Positions 8,869 through 17,848 of a DNA stretch of 64,000 nt are shown here, piece after piece (positions within the stretch are counted from its first letter, which is position 1; each line of letters starts with the position of its first letter). Source of the stretch: Thalassospira profundimaris WP0211 (lineage in GTDB: Bacteria > Pseudomonadota > Alphaproteobacteria > Rhodospirillales > Thalassospiraceae); the NCBI RefSeq assembly GCF_000300275.1, contig NZ_AMRN01000004.1, positions 186,001-250,000 on the forward strand, written 5' to 3'. The notes under the pieces are model-generated. The model was not told the DNA's origin, made no database searches, and saw only the letters and a program-made list of their open reading frames with translations. The position numbers were made by a program, and so were the translations under genes.

Positions 8869-10215
8869 TTAGCCCCCGCGCCTGATACCAAGGATGATGC
8901 CCTGCTCCGCCCCGATGCGCTGCAGGGTCTTCATCCCGCGCGTCAGGCCATAAAGCGTTTCCATCGCGCCCTCAGCCTTGGCCCGCGATGCTGCCGCGCG
9001 TGTGATATCGTATAACGTGCGAAACACAGATTCGGGCAAGGCGCGCAAAGCCGCCTCCTTCTCCGCCCGGTTCGGATCGGGATGGGCAAAACTGAGTGGT
9101 GTGGTCGGGTCAAAATTCGACATGGTTTGATCTTGCGGGCTCGACGGGTTGGGGCCCGTGTTTTCTATCACGATTGACAGTGCCCAGACCATCCATGCCT
9201 GCGTCCAGCGCATGTAATTGCGCCGATCCGGTCGACCGTCTTTCTTGATACCGGCAAAGAACAGATCGCGGCTCGGATCAAAAAGATTTTCTGCGGCCCA
9301 TACTGCCACCCGGGTCGTCCCATCACGATCCCCGAACCGGCAAAGACTTGCCATCGCCTGCGCAACCGCATGGGCATCAAGGTAGCTATCGCGCCCGGCA
9401 AAGCTGCGCGGCAGGCCATCGGCATAAAAGCACTCCGCACGATAAAATTGCCACCCACATGCAATGGCATTGTCCAGCCCCTCCATCCCCGACGTCCGCA
9501 AGCGGTCGAGAAGATCAAGAACATAACCCGTGTGAAACCCGTCCACGAAGCGATGATGGGACCGCGTGCCATAGGCCCAACTGCCATCAGCCTTTTGCGA
9601 ATGGATAACGCGCTCCACCGCCAGTGCGGTTTTATCATTTGGCCCGATGATCCGATGCAGCGCAAAGGCCGCCCAGAGGCTGGCATTATGTATTTCAACG
9701 CTACTGTGATCGAAATAGGCGAAGTAGCCATCGCGCCAGAGCTTTCTTTCAACAAACCCTGCTGCATGAACCAACGCCGGATGATCCTTTTGCACCCCGC
9801 TTTGAAGTAACGCATCAACGACAAAGCTTGTCACAATCGCATTGCTTTGATGGCGCTTGGCGTAAAAGGCCCGCGCCTGCCATTCAAACGGATATCCCCA
9901 TCCGCCATCCGGGTTTTGCAGTTCCAACAGGCGATCGCGAACGTCACAAAGCACCACGCCCTGCGCGGCCCCACACAGCAAGGCCAGCGTTTTCGGATTG
10001 ACCATCTTGGGAATGCGAACAACCTTGCGCAAACCTTCCGGGCCACGCTTGATTGCCTGTAACCATGCCAACCGCGCCAGTCGGAACCGCCCAAGTCCAG
10101 TTGCGCGAAAGACAGCACTTTCAAGCCCGTCAAACGGATCGGCCCCGGCAAAGTCATCCGTAACCATGCCTGCCAGCGCGCGATCCCGTATATCGATCAG
10201 ATGATCCCTATCCAT
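8869..10215 (-). CDS. Toroid-fold protein of the polysaccharide cluster (prenyltransferase/squalene-cyclase-like repeats)
   Basis: The 448-residue protein contains repeats of the alpha/alpha-toroid type: ELQNPDGGWGYPFEW (about 99-113) and IHSQKADGSWAYG (about 190-202), which resemble QW motifs of terpene cyclases and prenyltransferases. No cyclase catalytic aspartate motif was recognised. Comparable proteins occur in exopolysaccharide clusters (VpsJ-like), where their role is unclear. The last 85 or so residues, after a Pro/Ser-rich break (NPSSPQDQTMSNF), are charged and helical and look like an added module. The ATG at 10213-10215 overlaps the previous gene by eight bases, which favours it over an ATG 36 bases upstream. 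Confidence 0.7.
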   Translation of the reverse strand: MDRDHLIDIRDRALAGMVTDDFAGADPFDGLESAVFRATGLGRFRLARLAWLQAIKRGPEGLRKVVRIPKMVNPKTLALLCGAAQGVVLCDVRDRLLELQNPDGGWGYPFEWQARAFYAKRHQSNAIVTSFVVDALLQSGVQKDHPALVHAAGFVERKLWRDGYFAYFDHSSVEIHNASLWAAFALHRIIGPNDKTALAVERVIHSQKADGSWAYGTRSHHRFVDGFHTGYVLDLLDRLRTSGMEGLDNAIACGWQFYRAECFYADGLPRSFAGRDSYLDAHAVAQAMASLCRFGDRDGTTRVAVWAAENLFDPSRDLFFAGIKKDGRPDRRNYMRWTQAWMVWALSIVIENTGPNPSSPQDQTMSNFDPTTPLSFAHPDPNRAEKEAALRALPESVFRTLYDITRAAASRAKAEGAMETLYGLTRGMKTLQRIGAEQGIILGIRRGG

Positions 10216-11293
10216 GATGAGGCCCCTCGCGCGCGGCAATCCCGGCAGCAATTCCGCAACAGATCAAATAATGCCCATAATTCAGCGTATTATCCGTCAC
10301 CATGGTCAGCATCACCGAAAGCAGGATACAGACGGCAAGACGCGCATGGCGCACGGTCCAGAGCATCACAATCCATCCCGTCGTCCAAAGCATCGCCCCG
10401 ATGATTCCGGTTTCAAACAGCATGCGGAAATGATCGTTATGCAGGGCACCAAACGATGCAAAGGATTGATAGCCAGACAGGATTTCCTCCACCGACCCGG
10501 CCCCGAAACCAAGCCATCGCTGGCCGACGGAACCACCTTGCCACATCCCCCAGAAGTCCCGCCAGAACGCCAAGCGGCCACTGCCATGGGTCAGAAACAG
10601 GCGCGGCAGATGCGACATCGCAAACCAGCCAGCCACGGCCAACGCGGCCATACCAACAAGCCACGTCATCGCCCGCGAAAACCGGATCATCCCGATCAGA
10701 TTGACCAACATCGCCAACACCGCAATCCGTGTTTGGCTTAGCAACACCGCCAAGGCAGATCCCACCGCAAGCAGCCCATTTCCCCGCCAGCGGGCCACCG
10801 AACAGAGCGCAAAAAGCCCCAGAAACAGAAACGGCTGATTAAGGCGCATGCCTTCATGGGTCATCTGAAACGAACTCGACAGCAGCAGATAAACCGCCAG
10901 AACCGGCATCATCACCCGAAGGCTGTCCCAGCCAATCACAAGCCCGCCCAACAGCCCGACGGGCAGCATCAAAAGGTTACCAATCAGACGAAGTTTTTCG
11001 ATAGTTGCGCCATTCCCTGTCGCGATAACACCAATCAGCCCAGCCAGAGCCAAACTGCCTGCAAGCAAACCTAGCGCAATTCGAACCGGTCGAGCGTAAG
11101 CGCACAGCATCGCAATCCAGAAACCAAGCAGGATAAGCTTGGCGGCCATCCCGCCCGCTGCAATCAGCCAGAGAGAAGTGCCCATTAAAAGATTGCCCAC
11201 AAGCAGCAGCCAGATCGGCAGTGATACTGCTTGGTTGGCGGTTTCTGCTCGCTGCCCGGCGTATTGCACAACCCCGGCCTCAATAGCTTTCAT
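10208..11293 (-). CDS. O-antigen ligase/polymerase-like membrane protein
   Basis: The 361-residue protein has about ten hydrophobic segments. The Wzy_C-type region has a large periplasmic loop containing WLGFGAGSVEEIL and, shortly after, LHNDHFRMLFETGIIG, the His/Asn plus downstream E-x-G-I-I-G pattern seen in O-antigen ligases and polymerases. It likely polymerises or attaches polysaccharide units at the periplasmic face of the inner membrane. It starts 90 bases from the divergent gene at 11383, a second protein of the same superfamily, so the locus has two candidates for this step. Confidence 0.75.
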   Translation of the reverse strand: MKAIEAGVVQYAGQRAETANQAVSLPIWLLLVGNLLMGTSLWLIAAGGMAAKLILLGFWIAMLCAYARPVRIALGLLAGSLALAGLIGVIATGNGATIEKLRLIGNLLMLPVGLLGGLVIGWDSLRVMMPVLAVYLLLSSSFQMTHEGMRLNQPFLFLGLFALCSVARWRGNGLLAVGSALAVLLSQTRIAVLAMLVNLIGMIRFSRAMTWLVGMAALAVAGWFAMSHLPRLFLTHGSGRLAFWRDFWGMWQGGSVGQRWLGFGAGSVEEILSGYQSFASFGALHNDHFRMLFETGIIGAMLWTTGWIVMLWTVRHARLAVCILLSVMLTMVTDNTLNYGHYLICCGIAAGIAAREGPHHG

Positions 11294-11382
11294 CGCCGAG
11301 CCCCCTGCGCAAGCAGCGCGACAGGGTGCGAAAATTCGGCTAGGCTGAAGCTCTTGATTTCAAAGCAGATTGGCTGACCTTG

Positions 11383-12705
11383 ATGCTCTGGCTGGCGCAA
11401 ACCTGTCTGATGGTGCAGATCATTCTGGCCCCGCTGTTGCTCGGCGGATTGCGGCCATGGGCGCTTGCCCTTCTGGCGATCCTGACCGGTATTGGCGTGC
11501 TTGCAATTTGCCTGCGCCCCGGTCCTGTGCAAATCGGCAAGCACCTGCTTTTTCTTTGGATCGGAATCGCTGCGCTGATTGGTTGGGCGATCCTGCAAAG
11601 CTTGGCCGTCTGGCCCCTGCAGGCCTATCCATTCAATGCGCCGCACATTGCACTCGCCCCGTATTGTTGGCTGAACATGGTGACCTATCTGGTCTGGCTG
11701 GGCGGCGTTGCGAGCCTGACCGCACTTTTGGCGCACCTCAACAACCATCTGAACATCACCATCGCCCGCACAATTGCCATCACCTGCGCCGTTCAAGTGG
11801 CGCTTGCCGCAGGTGCAGATGTGATGGGCTGGCAAACCACATTCTGGTTTGCCAAACAAGCTCATCTTGGCGACTGGACCGGCAGCTTCGCCAATCGCAC
11901 AGCGTTCGGAAACCTGATGGCATTTGGCATTCTCGCCTGCCTGTTTTTGTATGATCAAAGCCGGGCGCTGAATACGGCCAAGCGCCTTGATCAGGCCGGA
12001 GGCTGGCTGGCGATTGGCTCGCTGTTCGCAACTGCCGTTGTCCAAAGCCACTCGCGGCTGGCCTTTATAATGGCGCTGGTTGGCGGGGGATTGTTTATCA
12101 TTCTGACCCCGCGCGAAAACGTGCAAAGCACTAAGCGGCTGATTGTAATCGCGCTTGGCATCATTGCGACCATCACCATCGCAATCATGGCATCCCCGGA
12201 ACTTTTCGACCGCTTCACCGACCTTGCCCGCAATGATCTGATCCAGCGAGATGATTTGTGGATCACCGCCCTGCAGGCGATTGCAGAACGGCCATTGACC
12301 GGATGGGGCGCGGACAGCATTGGACTGGTTATTGCTCATTTCGCCACCCCGGACCTGAACGCCAATGCCCACTGGTTTAGCAGCCACAACCTCTGGCTTG
12401 ATGGCGCAATCGTCTTTGGTGTTCCGGTCATGCTGATCTTGGCCACAGCACTTACACTCGCGATCAAAACGGTTCTTGCAACGTGTCGGCAACCCGACAC
12501 GCGCGCGCTTTTGATCGCCCTTTTGGCGATGGCAATGCTCGGCACCATTGGCGACTGGGTCATGCTCATGCCGGCCCTTATTCTGCCGATGGTGATGCTG
12601 GGAATGACAAGCTTTGAAGCCGCACTTGCAACCCATCGCGCAATGCCTGCACGCGGGGATCACGCGGGGCAATCGCCTGTGCCTGATCCAGAAGCTTTGC
12701 GCTAA
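11383..12705 (+). CDS. O-antigen ligase/polymerase-like membrane protein (second copy of the superfamily)
   Basis: The 440-residue protein has about eleven hydrophobic segments. The superfamily signals are the GSFANRTAFGNLMAFG stretch, the QSHSRLAFIMAL helix, and a periplasmic loop with ERPLTGWGADSIG followed by WFSSHNLWLDGAIVFGVP. It probably acts as the repeat-unit polymerase or as the enzyme that attaches chains to an acceptor. ATG at 11383 is preferred to the adjacent TTG at 11380. The 3' end, including the last ~42 codons, lies antisense to the end of the gene at 12578-12970. It is alone on this strand, surrounded by leftward genes. Confidence 0.75.
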   Translation: MLWLAQTCLMVQIILAPLLLGGLRPWALALLAILTGIGVLAICLRPGPVQIGKHLLFLWIGIAALIGWAILQSLAVWPLQAYPFNAPHIALAPYCWLNMVTYLVWLGGVASLTALLAHLNNHLNITIARTIAITCAVQVALAAGADVMGWQTTFWFAKQAHLGDWTGSFANRTAFGNLMAFGILACLFLYDQSRALNTAKRLDQAGGWLAIGSLFATAVVQSHSRLAFIMALVGGGLFIILTPRENVQSTKRLIVIALGIIATITIAIMASPELFDRFTDLARNDLIQRDDLWITALQAIAERPLTGWGADSIGLVIAHFATPDLNANAHWFSSHNLWLDGAIVFGVPVMLILATALTLAIKTVLATCRQPDTRALLIALLAMAMLGTIGDWVMLMPALILPMVMLGMTSFEAALATHRAMPARGDHAGQSPVPDPEALR

Positions 12706-12970
12706 GCACCAAATCATCTTCGGCTACTATTCCCGCCTTCAGCCCCAGCAAAACCGGATCAAACGGCCTTTCGATCAGCCGCTGGTTGAGCAGTTCGTCA
12801 AGTTCCGAGCTATCGGCCACCATCGCATCACGCTCGGCACCAGAGCCATCTCCGTTGGCAAAGGCGGCACGTTTGTTTTCAAGCTGCGATAGCGCCCTGC
12901 CTTCCGAAACCAAGACCATGCCGCCAGAGCCAAGCAACAGCAGGGCAATCACAATCAAGGCTGCCTTCAT
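12578..12970 (-). CDS. Small exported TPR-like protein of the polysaccharide operon
   Basis: The 130-residue protein opens with an N-terminal hydrophobic segment (AALIVIALLLLGSGGMVLV) that serves as signal or anchor. A helical region follows that looks like one or two tetratricopeptide-type repeats (LLGLKAGIVAEDDLVLSAKLLDQ..., then AIAPRDPRVQALRDGL). Its ATG overlaps the stop of the Wzc-like gene by four bases (ATGA), which supports translation and a functional link to chain-length control. Its last 128 bases overlap, tail to tail, the end of the polymerase-like gene on the other strand. Precise function unknown. Confidence 0.65.
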   Translation of the reverse strand: MKAALIVIALLLLGSGGMVLVSEGRALSQLENKRAAFANGDGSGAERDAMVADSSELDELLNQRLIERPFDPVLLGLKAGIVAEDDLVLSAKLLDQAQAIAPRDPRVQALRDGLQVRLQSLSFPASPSAE

Positions 12971-15087
12971 GACGTCGGCTCCTCGGTTGCCATGGCCGTC
13001 TGTGGCTTGCCATAGGCAGCACGCGGCTTGGCACCGTTCAAAACAATACCCTCTGGCACTAGATTGGCCGCGCGCAGTTGCGACAGGGCCTGGGTGATAT
13101 CACGGCGCTTGCTATGTCCGCAGCGCAGGGCAAACAGCCTGACATCGGCCAGTCCCAGCGCAATCACACCATCGGCAACCGACAGGATCGGCGGCGTATC
13201 AACAATCACATGATCAAACCGGGTGCGCAGGTGCTTGATCAAATCGGGCAATTGTCCGTCAATCATGCCTGTTGCGATGTTTCCCGGCACCGGCATACGC
13301 GCACCAAGATATCGATACCCCTCGCCGGTCTCTGCCCTGGCAAGAGCGGCCTCCAGATCCACAATCCCCGACATGACATCAGTCAGATCGGCAGTCATTT
13401 CACCGTCATACCGCGCCCGGTTCGGCGGTGCCGGGTCATGCAAATCGGCATCAATAACCATCACCGATGCCCCCAGTCCGGCCAGCTTTTCGGCCAGCGC
13501 ATGAACGATGTGGCTTTTGCCATCGCCCGAGAGTGCTGAGCCAACTGCAATCACCTGTCCGTCCTTGTGACGTTGGTTTGCGACGTCCCTGCCCTGCACC
13601 ATGATCCGCATCAGAACCGCCAGATGTCCTGCGGCCTCATCATGGGCGGCAGTGCTGGCGATCTTGTTCGCCTGCGACCGTTCCGGAATACGGGCAAATA
13701 ACGGAATGCCCAACGTCGTCTGCGGATCAAAGTTGTCATCAATACTCTGATCGAAATAGTGACGCAGCAATGCGGCGACAACAGCGGCAAACAACGCCAT
13801 CATGATCGCCAACACGGCAAGATCGCGCTTGACCGGAAATTCGGTTGCCGCGGGCAAGGTAGGTGCACGCAGGATCGAAGCATCCCCCTGAAAGGCTGCC
13901 ATTTCACGGCGCAAGGCTTGTACCTGCTGGCCCAGTTCCTGAACATTCGCGCGTGCCATGGCGACAGATCGCACCAGGGCCGCCTGCCCCTGAACGCTTG
14001 TATTACGCAGCGTCATACGTTCCTGCCAACGATCCCGTTGCGCCGTAATCAGACGCAGCTTTTCTTCCGCCCCGGCGAGGGCGATATCCATTTGACCGGC
14101 GATATTGCTTGCGACAGCAGCCAGTTGGCTGTGCAAATCATCCAGTTCTTGCTGCTTGCCCTGCATGGTCGGATGCTTGGGACCGTAACGCTGATCAAGC
14201 CTGACAAATTCCTGTTTCGTCGTCTCGAACTGGGCCGAGATTTGGCGCACCATCGGATGGCTTGCCACATCGTCAATCGCCAGCAAATCATCAATGTTTG
14301 CCGCGTCATTACGGCTTTGGCGCGCAAGCCTGAGGCTGACAACCTCCTGCCCCAGTTTTTCAGCTTGTTCATCCAGTGCATAGATGCGGTCCAGCATCCG
14401 TGCATTCTCGTCCGGGTCCAGAATACCGGCGCTGTTTTGCAAGCTGGTGAGATCCCCTTCCAGACCATCCAATTCAGTTTGCGCAGATTGAAATTGCGCC
14501 TCCGCCTCTTCAAGTTGTCTTCGAATGGCGGCTTTTTGCCGGTCTTCGCGCTGCCACAGATAACTTTCAACAACGGCCATCAACGCCTTTTGCGCGGTTT
14601 CCGGCTGGCTTGCGGTGAACAACACTTCAATGACCGCCGCATTGCCAACCCGGGTGGCCTCCAAAGCATTGCGAAGATGAGAGATCCCGTCTGTTTCGAG
14701 ATCACTGGATATTGGCGTATCCGTCAGCGAAACACCCTCTCCGCGCAAAACCGAAAGTGCGGTGGAAAGCGTTTCCTGCCCTTTGATCTCGGCAATTGCC
14801 GTTTCGATTTCCTGGGCGGTTACAATGCGCCGATCACTGTTGAATGCCGCTGGCATCTGGCGTTCCGCGATTTCCACATTTGAAGAAAGCCCGATTTCGG
14901 TGACGGATCGATAATCCCCCTGCCAATTGGCGATGCCGCTCAGAAGCGCGATCAGGACAACAACAAAGGTCAGTGCAACAACCCCGCGCCGCTGCCAAAG
15001 AATGCTCAGCAAATCGCGCAAGGACGGATCAAACCGTTCTTGCGCGACGCCGGTACTCGCGACGGGATGGTTGAGATGCTCTGTCAT
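12967..15087 (-). CDS. Wzc-like polysaccharide co-polymerase with cytoplasmic ATPase domain
   Basis: The 706-residue protein has the PCP-2a layout: N-terminal Wzz domain with TM1 (about 36-55), a long periplasmic coiled coil (about 185-420), TM2 (DLAVLAIMMALFAAVVAALL), and a C-terminal ATPase. Walker A is unusual, SALSGDGKS, instead of the more common pattern with E before GKS/T. Walker A' is VMVIDADL and Walker B VIVDTPP, as in BY-kinases. Only one tyrosine (AAYGK) remains near the C-terminus, so the autophosphorylated Tyr cluster of Wzc is reduced. It should control chain length and export. It is coupled by ATGA overlaps to both neighbours. Confidence 0.85.
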   Translation of the reverse strand: MTEHLNHPVASTGVAQERFDPSLRDLLSILWQRRGVVALTFVVVLIALLSGIANWQGDYRSVTEIGLSSNVEIAERQMPAAFNSDRRIVTAQEIETAIAEIKGQETLSTALSVLRGEGVSLTDTPISSDLETDGISHLRNALEATRVGNAAVIEVLFTASQPETAQKALMAVVESYLWQREDRQKAAIRRQLEEAEAQFQSAQTELDGLEGDLTSLQNSAGILDPDENARMLDRIYALDEQAEKLGQEVVSLRLARQSRNDAANIDDLLAIDDVASHPMVRQISAQFETTKQEFVRLDQRYGPKHPTMQGKQQELDDLHSQLAAVASNIAGQMDIALAGAEEKLRLITAQRDRWQERMTLRNTSVQGQAALVRSVAMARANVQELGQQVQALRREMAAFQGDASILRAPTLPAATEFPVKRDLAVLAIMMALFAAVVAALLRHYFDQSIDDNFDPQTTLGIPLFARIPERSQANKIASTAAHDEAAGHLAVLMRIMVQGRDVANQRHKDGQVIAVGSALSGDGKSHIVHALAEKLAGLGASVMVIDADLHDPAPPNRARYDGEMTADLTDVMSGIVDLEAALARAETGEGYRYLGARMPVPGNIATGMIDGQLPDLIKHLRTRFDHVIVDTPPILSVADGVIALGLADVRLFALRCGHSKRRDITQALSQLRAANLVPEGIVLNGAKPRAAYGKPQTAMATEEPTS

Positions 15088-16547
15088 CTGGGGCTTGCAT
15101 CCTCAAGTTCTGGAATTCCGATTGGTTCCTGATAATCCTCAATACCCCAATAGCTATCGACGACGGGGTTTCGCGGACCACCCACAAAAAGAAGCGAATA
15201 ACGCAGCACCCGTTCGGTTTCAGGTGGCCGCTCCGAACCGACAACACGCGGTGCGACTTCGGGCTCGATGCTTGCAGCAAATGATTGCTGTTCGCCCACG
15301 AATATCGTTGCTTGATTGGCATTGCGTTCAAACAGGCGCTCTGCCAAATCCGAAGAATTACCCCGGATGATTTCCGAAAGGCGCCCGGGCTCGGGATGAA
15401 GATCAAGCAGACGCAGAACCACCCCACCCAGCACGGTCTCTAGCAAAAAACGGCTACTACCACCGCCCAGAACCACATCAAACAGACCAAGCAATACTTT
15501 AAGGCTGTCCTCTGCCACCTGCCAATCGATGTCAGATTGTTGGTTGGTGCCATCCTCTGACAGCAAAGCTCCGACAAGTGCATCAATCAATTTGGCGACG
15601 TCTTCGGTGGCTTCGACCTTTGCGATTTCCGCTTCAATCCAGCTGATCGCCGCCTGCCGGTTTTCCAAATCGAACGTCGCTGGGGTTGTTGGCTGCGCCT
15701 GTAAATCGGCTGCCGTTGTCAGCATCATAAAGATGACCGAAATGGTTGCCGCTTTCTGCAATGCACGCCAAATGCGCCGGATTTGAAAACGCACAATCCG
15801 TGGCACGACAAGACGGGCAAATGCCCAAAGCCCGCGCCCATAGCGCGGGATCATGTAGCGTGGTTGACAGAAGATGCGCCAGAGGAACTCCAACCCGCAC
15901 CGCTGCCAGATAACCGGGGCCCGTCGGACATTCCCGGCCAGAACATCAAACGCCCCGCCAACACCCATGGCAAAACGGCATCCGGTCTTGGCCGAATACT
16001 GATCAACGAATAGCTCCTTGCGCGGGGATGGCAAGGCGACAAAAAGGGCATCTGGTTTGGCCTGTGCAACACAATCGGCCAGCTTTTCATCATCGGGCTC
16101 ATAACCGTGATGGGTACCCACGATGATCAGACCGGGAAAACGTGCAGGCAATGTCCCCTGCAACTGATCCAACACATCCTGACGTGCCCCCAACAGGAAA
16201 ACCCGCGTGCCATCCTGTGCAAACTGCGCCAGAAGATCGGTCATCAGATCAATACCCGTCACCCGCTCGGCAACCTTGATTCCCAACAGGCGGGCTGCCC
16301 ACACAATCCCCATGCCATCAGCCGACAGGCAATCTGCACGCGAAAGTGCTGCAAACAAACGGTCATCGCGCAGGGCTGCGGGCAGTTTGGTCGCATTCAG
16401 GCACTGATGACGAAAACAGGCTTGGCCGGCAGTCGCCGTACCTTTGCGAAGCGTCAAGGCGATATCAGCACAGACGAGACGGCGTCGTCTCGTATCGAGC
16501 GGCAACCCGAAGAAGGCAGCTTTGTGCCCTTTGAGTTCGTCACGCAT
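15084..16547 (-). CDS. WecG/TagA/CpsF (GT26) glycosyltransferase fused to a secreted-looking C-terminal domain
   Basis: Residues 1-250 of 487 match the GT26 family: LSADGMGIVWAARLLG (75-90), RVTGIDLMTDLL (95-106) and ALPSPRKELFVDQY (171-184), the family's P-x-x-E-like loop. These enzymes transfer a sugar onto a lipid-linked acceptor at the membrane. After a basic amphipathic stretch comes KAATISVIFMMLTTAADLQAQ (about 265-285), which looks like a signal peptide or transmembrane segment. About 200 residues without recognisable domain follow. The usual GT26 length is 240-260, so this is a fusion, or a fused pair of genes. It precedes the Wzc-like gene with a four-base overlap. Confidence 0.78.
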   Translation of the reverse strand: MRDELKGHKAAFFGLPLDTRRRRLVCADIALTLRKGTATAGQACFRHQCLNATKLPAALRDDRLFAALSRADCLSADGMGIVWAARLLGIKVAERVTGIDLMTDLLAQFAQDGTRVFLLGARQDVLDQLQGTLPARFPGLIIVGTHHGYEPDDEKLADCVAQAKPDALFVALPSPRKELFVDQYSAKTGCRFAMGVGGAFDVLAGNVRRAPVIWQRCGLEFLWRIFCQPRYMIPRYGRGLWAFARLVVPRIVRFQIRRIWRALQKAATISVIFMMLTTAADLQAQPTTPATFDLENRQAAISWIEAEIAKVEATEDVAKLIDALVGALLSEDGTNQQSDIDWQVAEDSLKVLLGLFDVVLGGGSSRFLLETVLGGVVLRLLDLHPEPGRLSEIIRGNSSDLAERLFERNANQATIFVGEQQSFAASIEPEVAPRVVGSERPPETERVLRYSLLFVGGPRNPVVDSYWGIEDYQEPIGIPELEDASPR

Positions 16548-16723
16548 GTGCCACCCCTGTCACCCCGGCCGGACACTTAAAAATGGCAGAAACACAAAGT
16601 TCCTGCTGTTGGCGTCCGTCTTTCGCCGCCATTAACGATTTAAGTCACGGCTAATTGGTTGAATTGAATGGTAACTTATGATTGAGTTGCAGGCAATATT
16701 AGCATCTCAAGGTGATCGCCGCG

Positions 16724-17848
16724 GTGAGGGTGACTTTGCTGACCAACCTTGTGCCACCCTACCGATCTGATGCCTATAACGCGCTTCATCATCGCGCGAT
16801 GGCCGCAGGCGGATGTTTGCGTGTACTATGTACCCTGCATCGCGAACCACAACGCAACTGGTCAATCACAACCCCCGCATTTGACCATATGACCTTGCCG
16901 GGCGTTCAAATTCCCCTTGGTGAAAACCGAACCCTATCACTTCCGTTTGGCGTCACACGGGCTGTTTGCCGCAAACCAAGTGATGCGTTGATCATAAACG
17001 GTTTTGGCATCGCGCAATGGCAGGCGCAAAACTGGGCACGGAAACACCGCATTCCGACCGTGCTGCAATTCGATGGCTGGGCAGGCTCCGATGCCACCTA
17101 TGACAATCCGCTTCGGCGCAGATTACGCCGGATCATGATTGCCCGTGCCGATGGCTTTATTGCTGCAAGTTCGCGCGGGGCGGCGTGGCTTGAAAGCCAT
17201 GGCGCATCGCCAGATCACATATGGATTGCACCCATCCCTGCGTCATTTCCCTTACCCGATATTTCCGCCAACCAAAACTTGGCGGAACGACAATATGACA
17301 TCGTCTGGTGCGGTCGCACAACGGTTTCGAAGGGCTTTGATCTCTTCATGCGGATCGCAGCGGGACTGTCACAAGCAGGCGTTGCAAAACGCATCGCCAT
17401 CGTTGGCAGTACCAACATTAAAAACACCACAAGGCTTACGCAATCTTCCGGCCTTGGTAATCAAGTGGATATATTCGGACAACTTCCCCCCGATCAACTG
17501 CCGCCCATTCTGACCAACAGCAAGATCGCCCTATTCCCCAGCCGAAATGATGCCTATGGCGTTGGTGTAATTGATGCGATTGCCTGTGGCGCGGTTGCGC
17601 TTGCAAGCCCCCTCACCGGTTGCACACCAGATGTTTTGCGCGGCCCCGAAATCCTGCCGATCGATGATCCGCAAGGTTGGATCGCGACCTGCAAACGCCT
17701 GCTTGATGTGCCGCAACTTCTCGAGGATACGCGCCTGCATCAAGCAAGGGCAATTGCCAATAACAACCCCGCCCATCACAGCGACATCATGTGGCAGGCA
17801 GTTCATCAGGCGATTAATCATAACCCGGACATGCGGCGGTGGGGATGA
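16724..17848 (+). CDS. Glycosyltransferase family 4 protein
   Basis: The 374-residue protein has the two Rossmann-like domains of GT-B enzymes: N-terminal acceptor half with VTLLTNLVPPYR, and C-terminal donor half with WCGRTTVSKGFDLFMRI and the E-x7-E-like loop near FPSRNDAYGVGVIDAIACG. It should add a sugar from a nucleotide donor to the growing repeat unit. I chose GTG at 16724 because AAGGTGA lies eight bases upstream; the in-frame GTG at 16712 has no ribosome site. It is the first gene of a seven-gene overlapping operon, divergent from the GT26 gene across 176 bases. Confidence 0.85.
   Translation: MRVTLLTNLVPPYRSDAYNALHHRAMAAGGCLRVLCTLHREPQRNWSITTPAFDHMTLPGVQIPLGENRTLSLPFGVTRAVCRKPSDALIINGFGIAQWQAQNWARKHRIPTVLQFDGWAGSDATYDNPLRRRLRRIMIARADGFIAASSRGAAWLESHGASPDHIWIAPIPASFPLPDISANQNLAERQYDIVWCGRTTVSKGFDLFMRIAAGLSQAGVAKRIAIVGSTNIKNTTRLTQSSGLGNQVDIFGQLPPDQLPPILTNSKIALFPSRNDAYGVGVIDAIACGAVALASPLTGCTPDVLRGPEILPIDDPQGWIATCKRLLDVPQLLEDTRLHQARAIANNNPAHHSDIMWQAVHQAINHNPDMRRWG

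Noticed and set aside
11290-12717. 475-codon leftward open frame opposite the polymerase-like gene
   Set aside because: It is the mirror of a GC-rich membrane gene; the protein is His/Gln/Arg-rich without fold, while the plus strand has clear membrane helices.
13759-14883. 374-codon rightward open frame opposite the Wzc-like gene
   Set aside because: Shadow frame; the minus strand has TM segments, coiled coil and Walker motifs.
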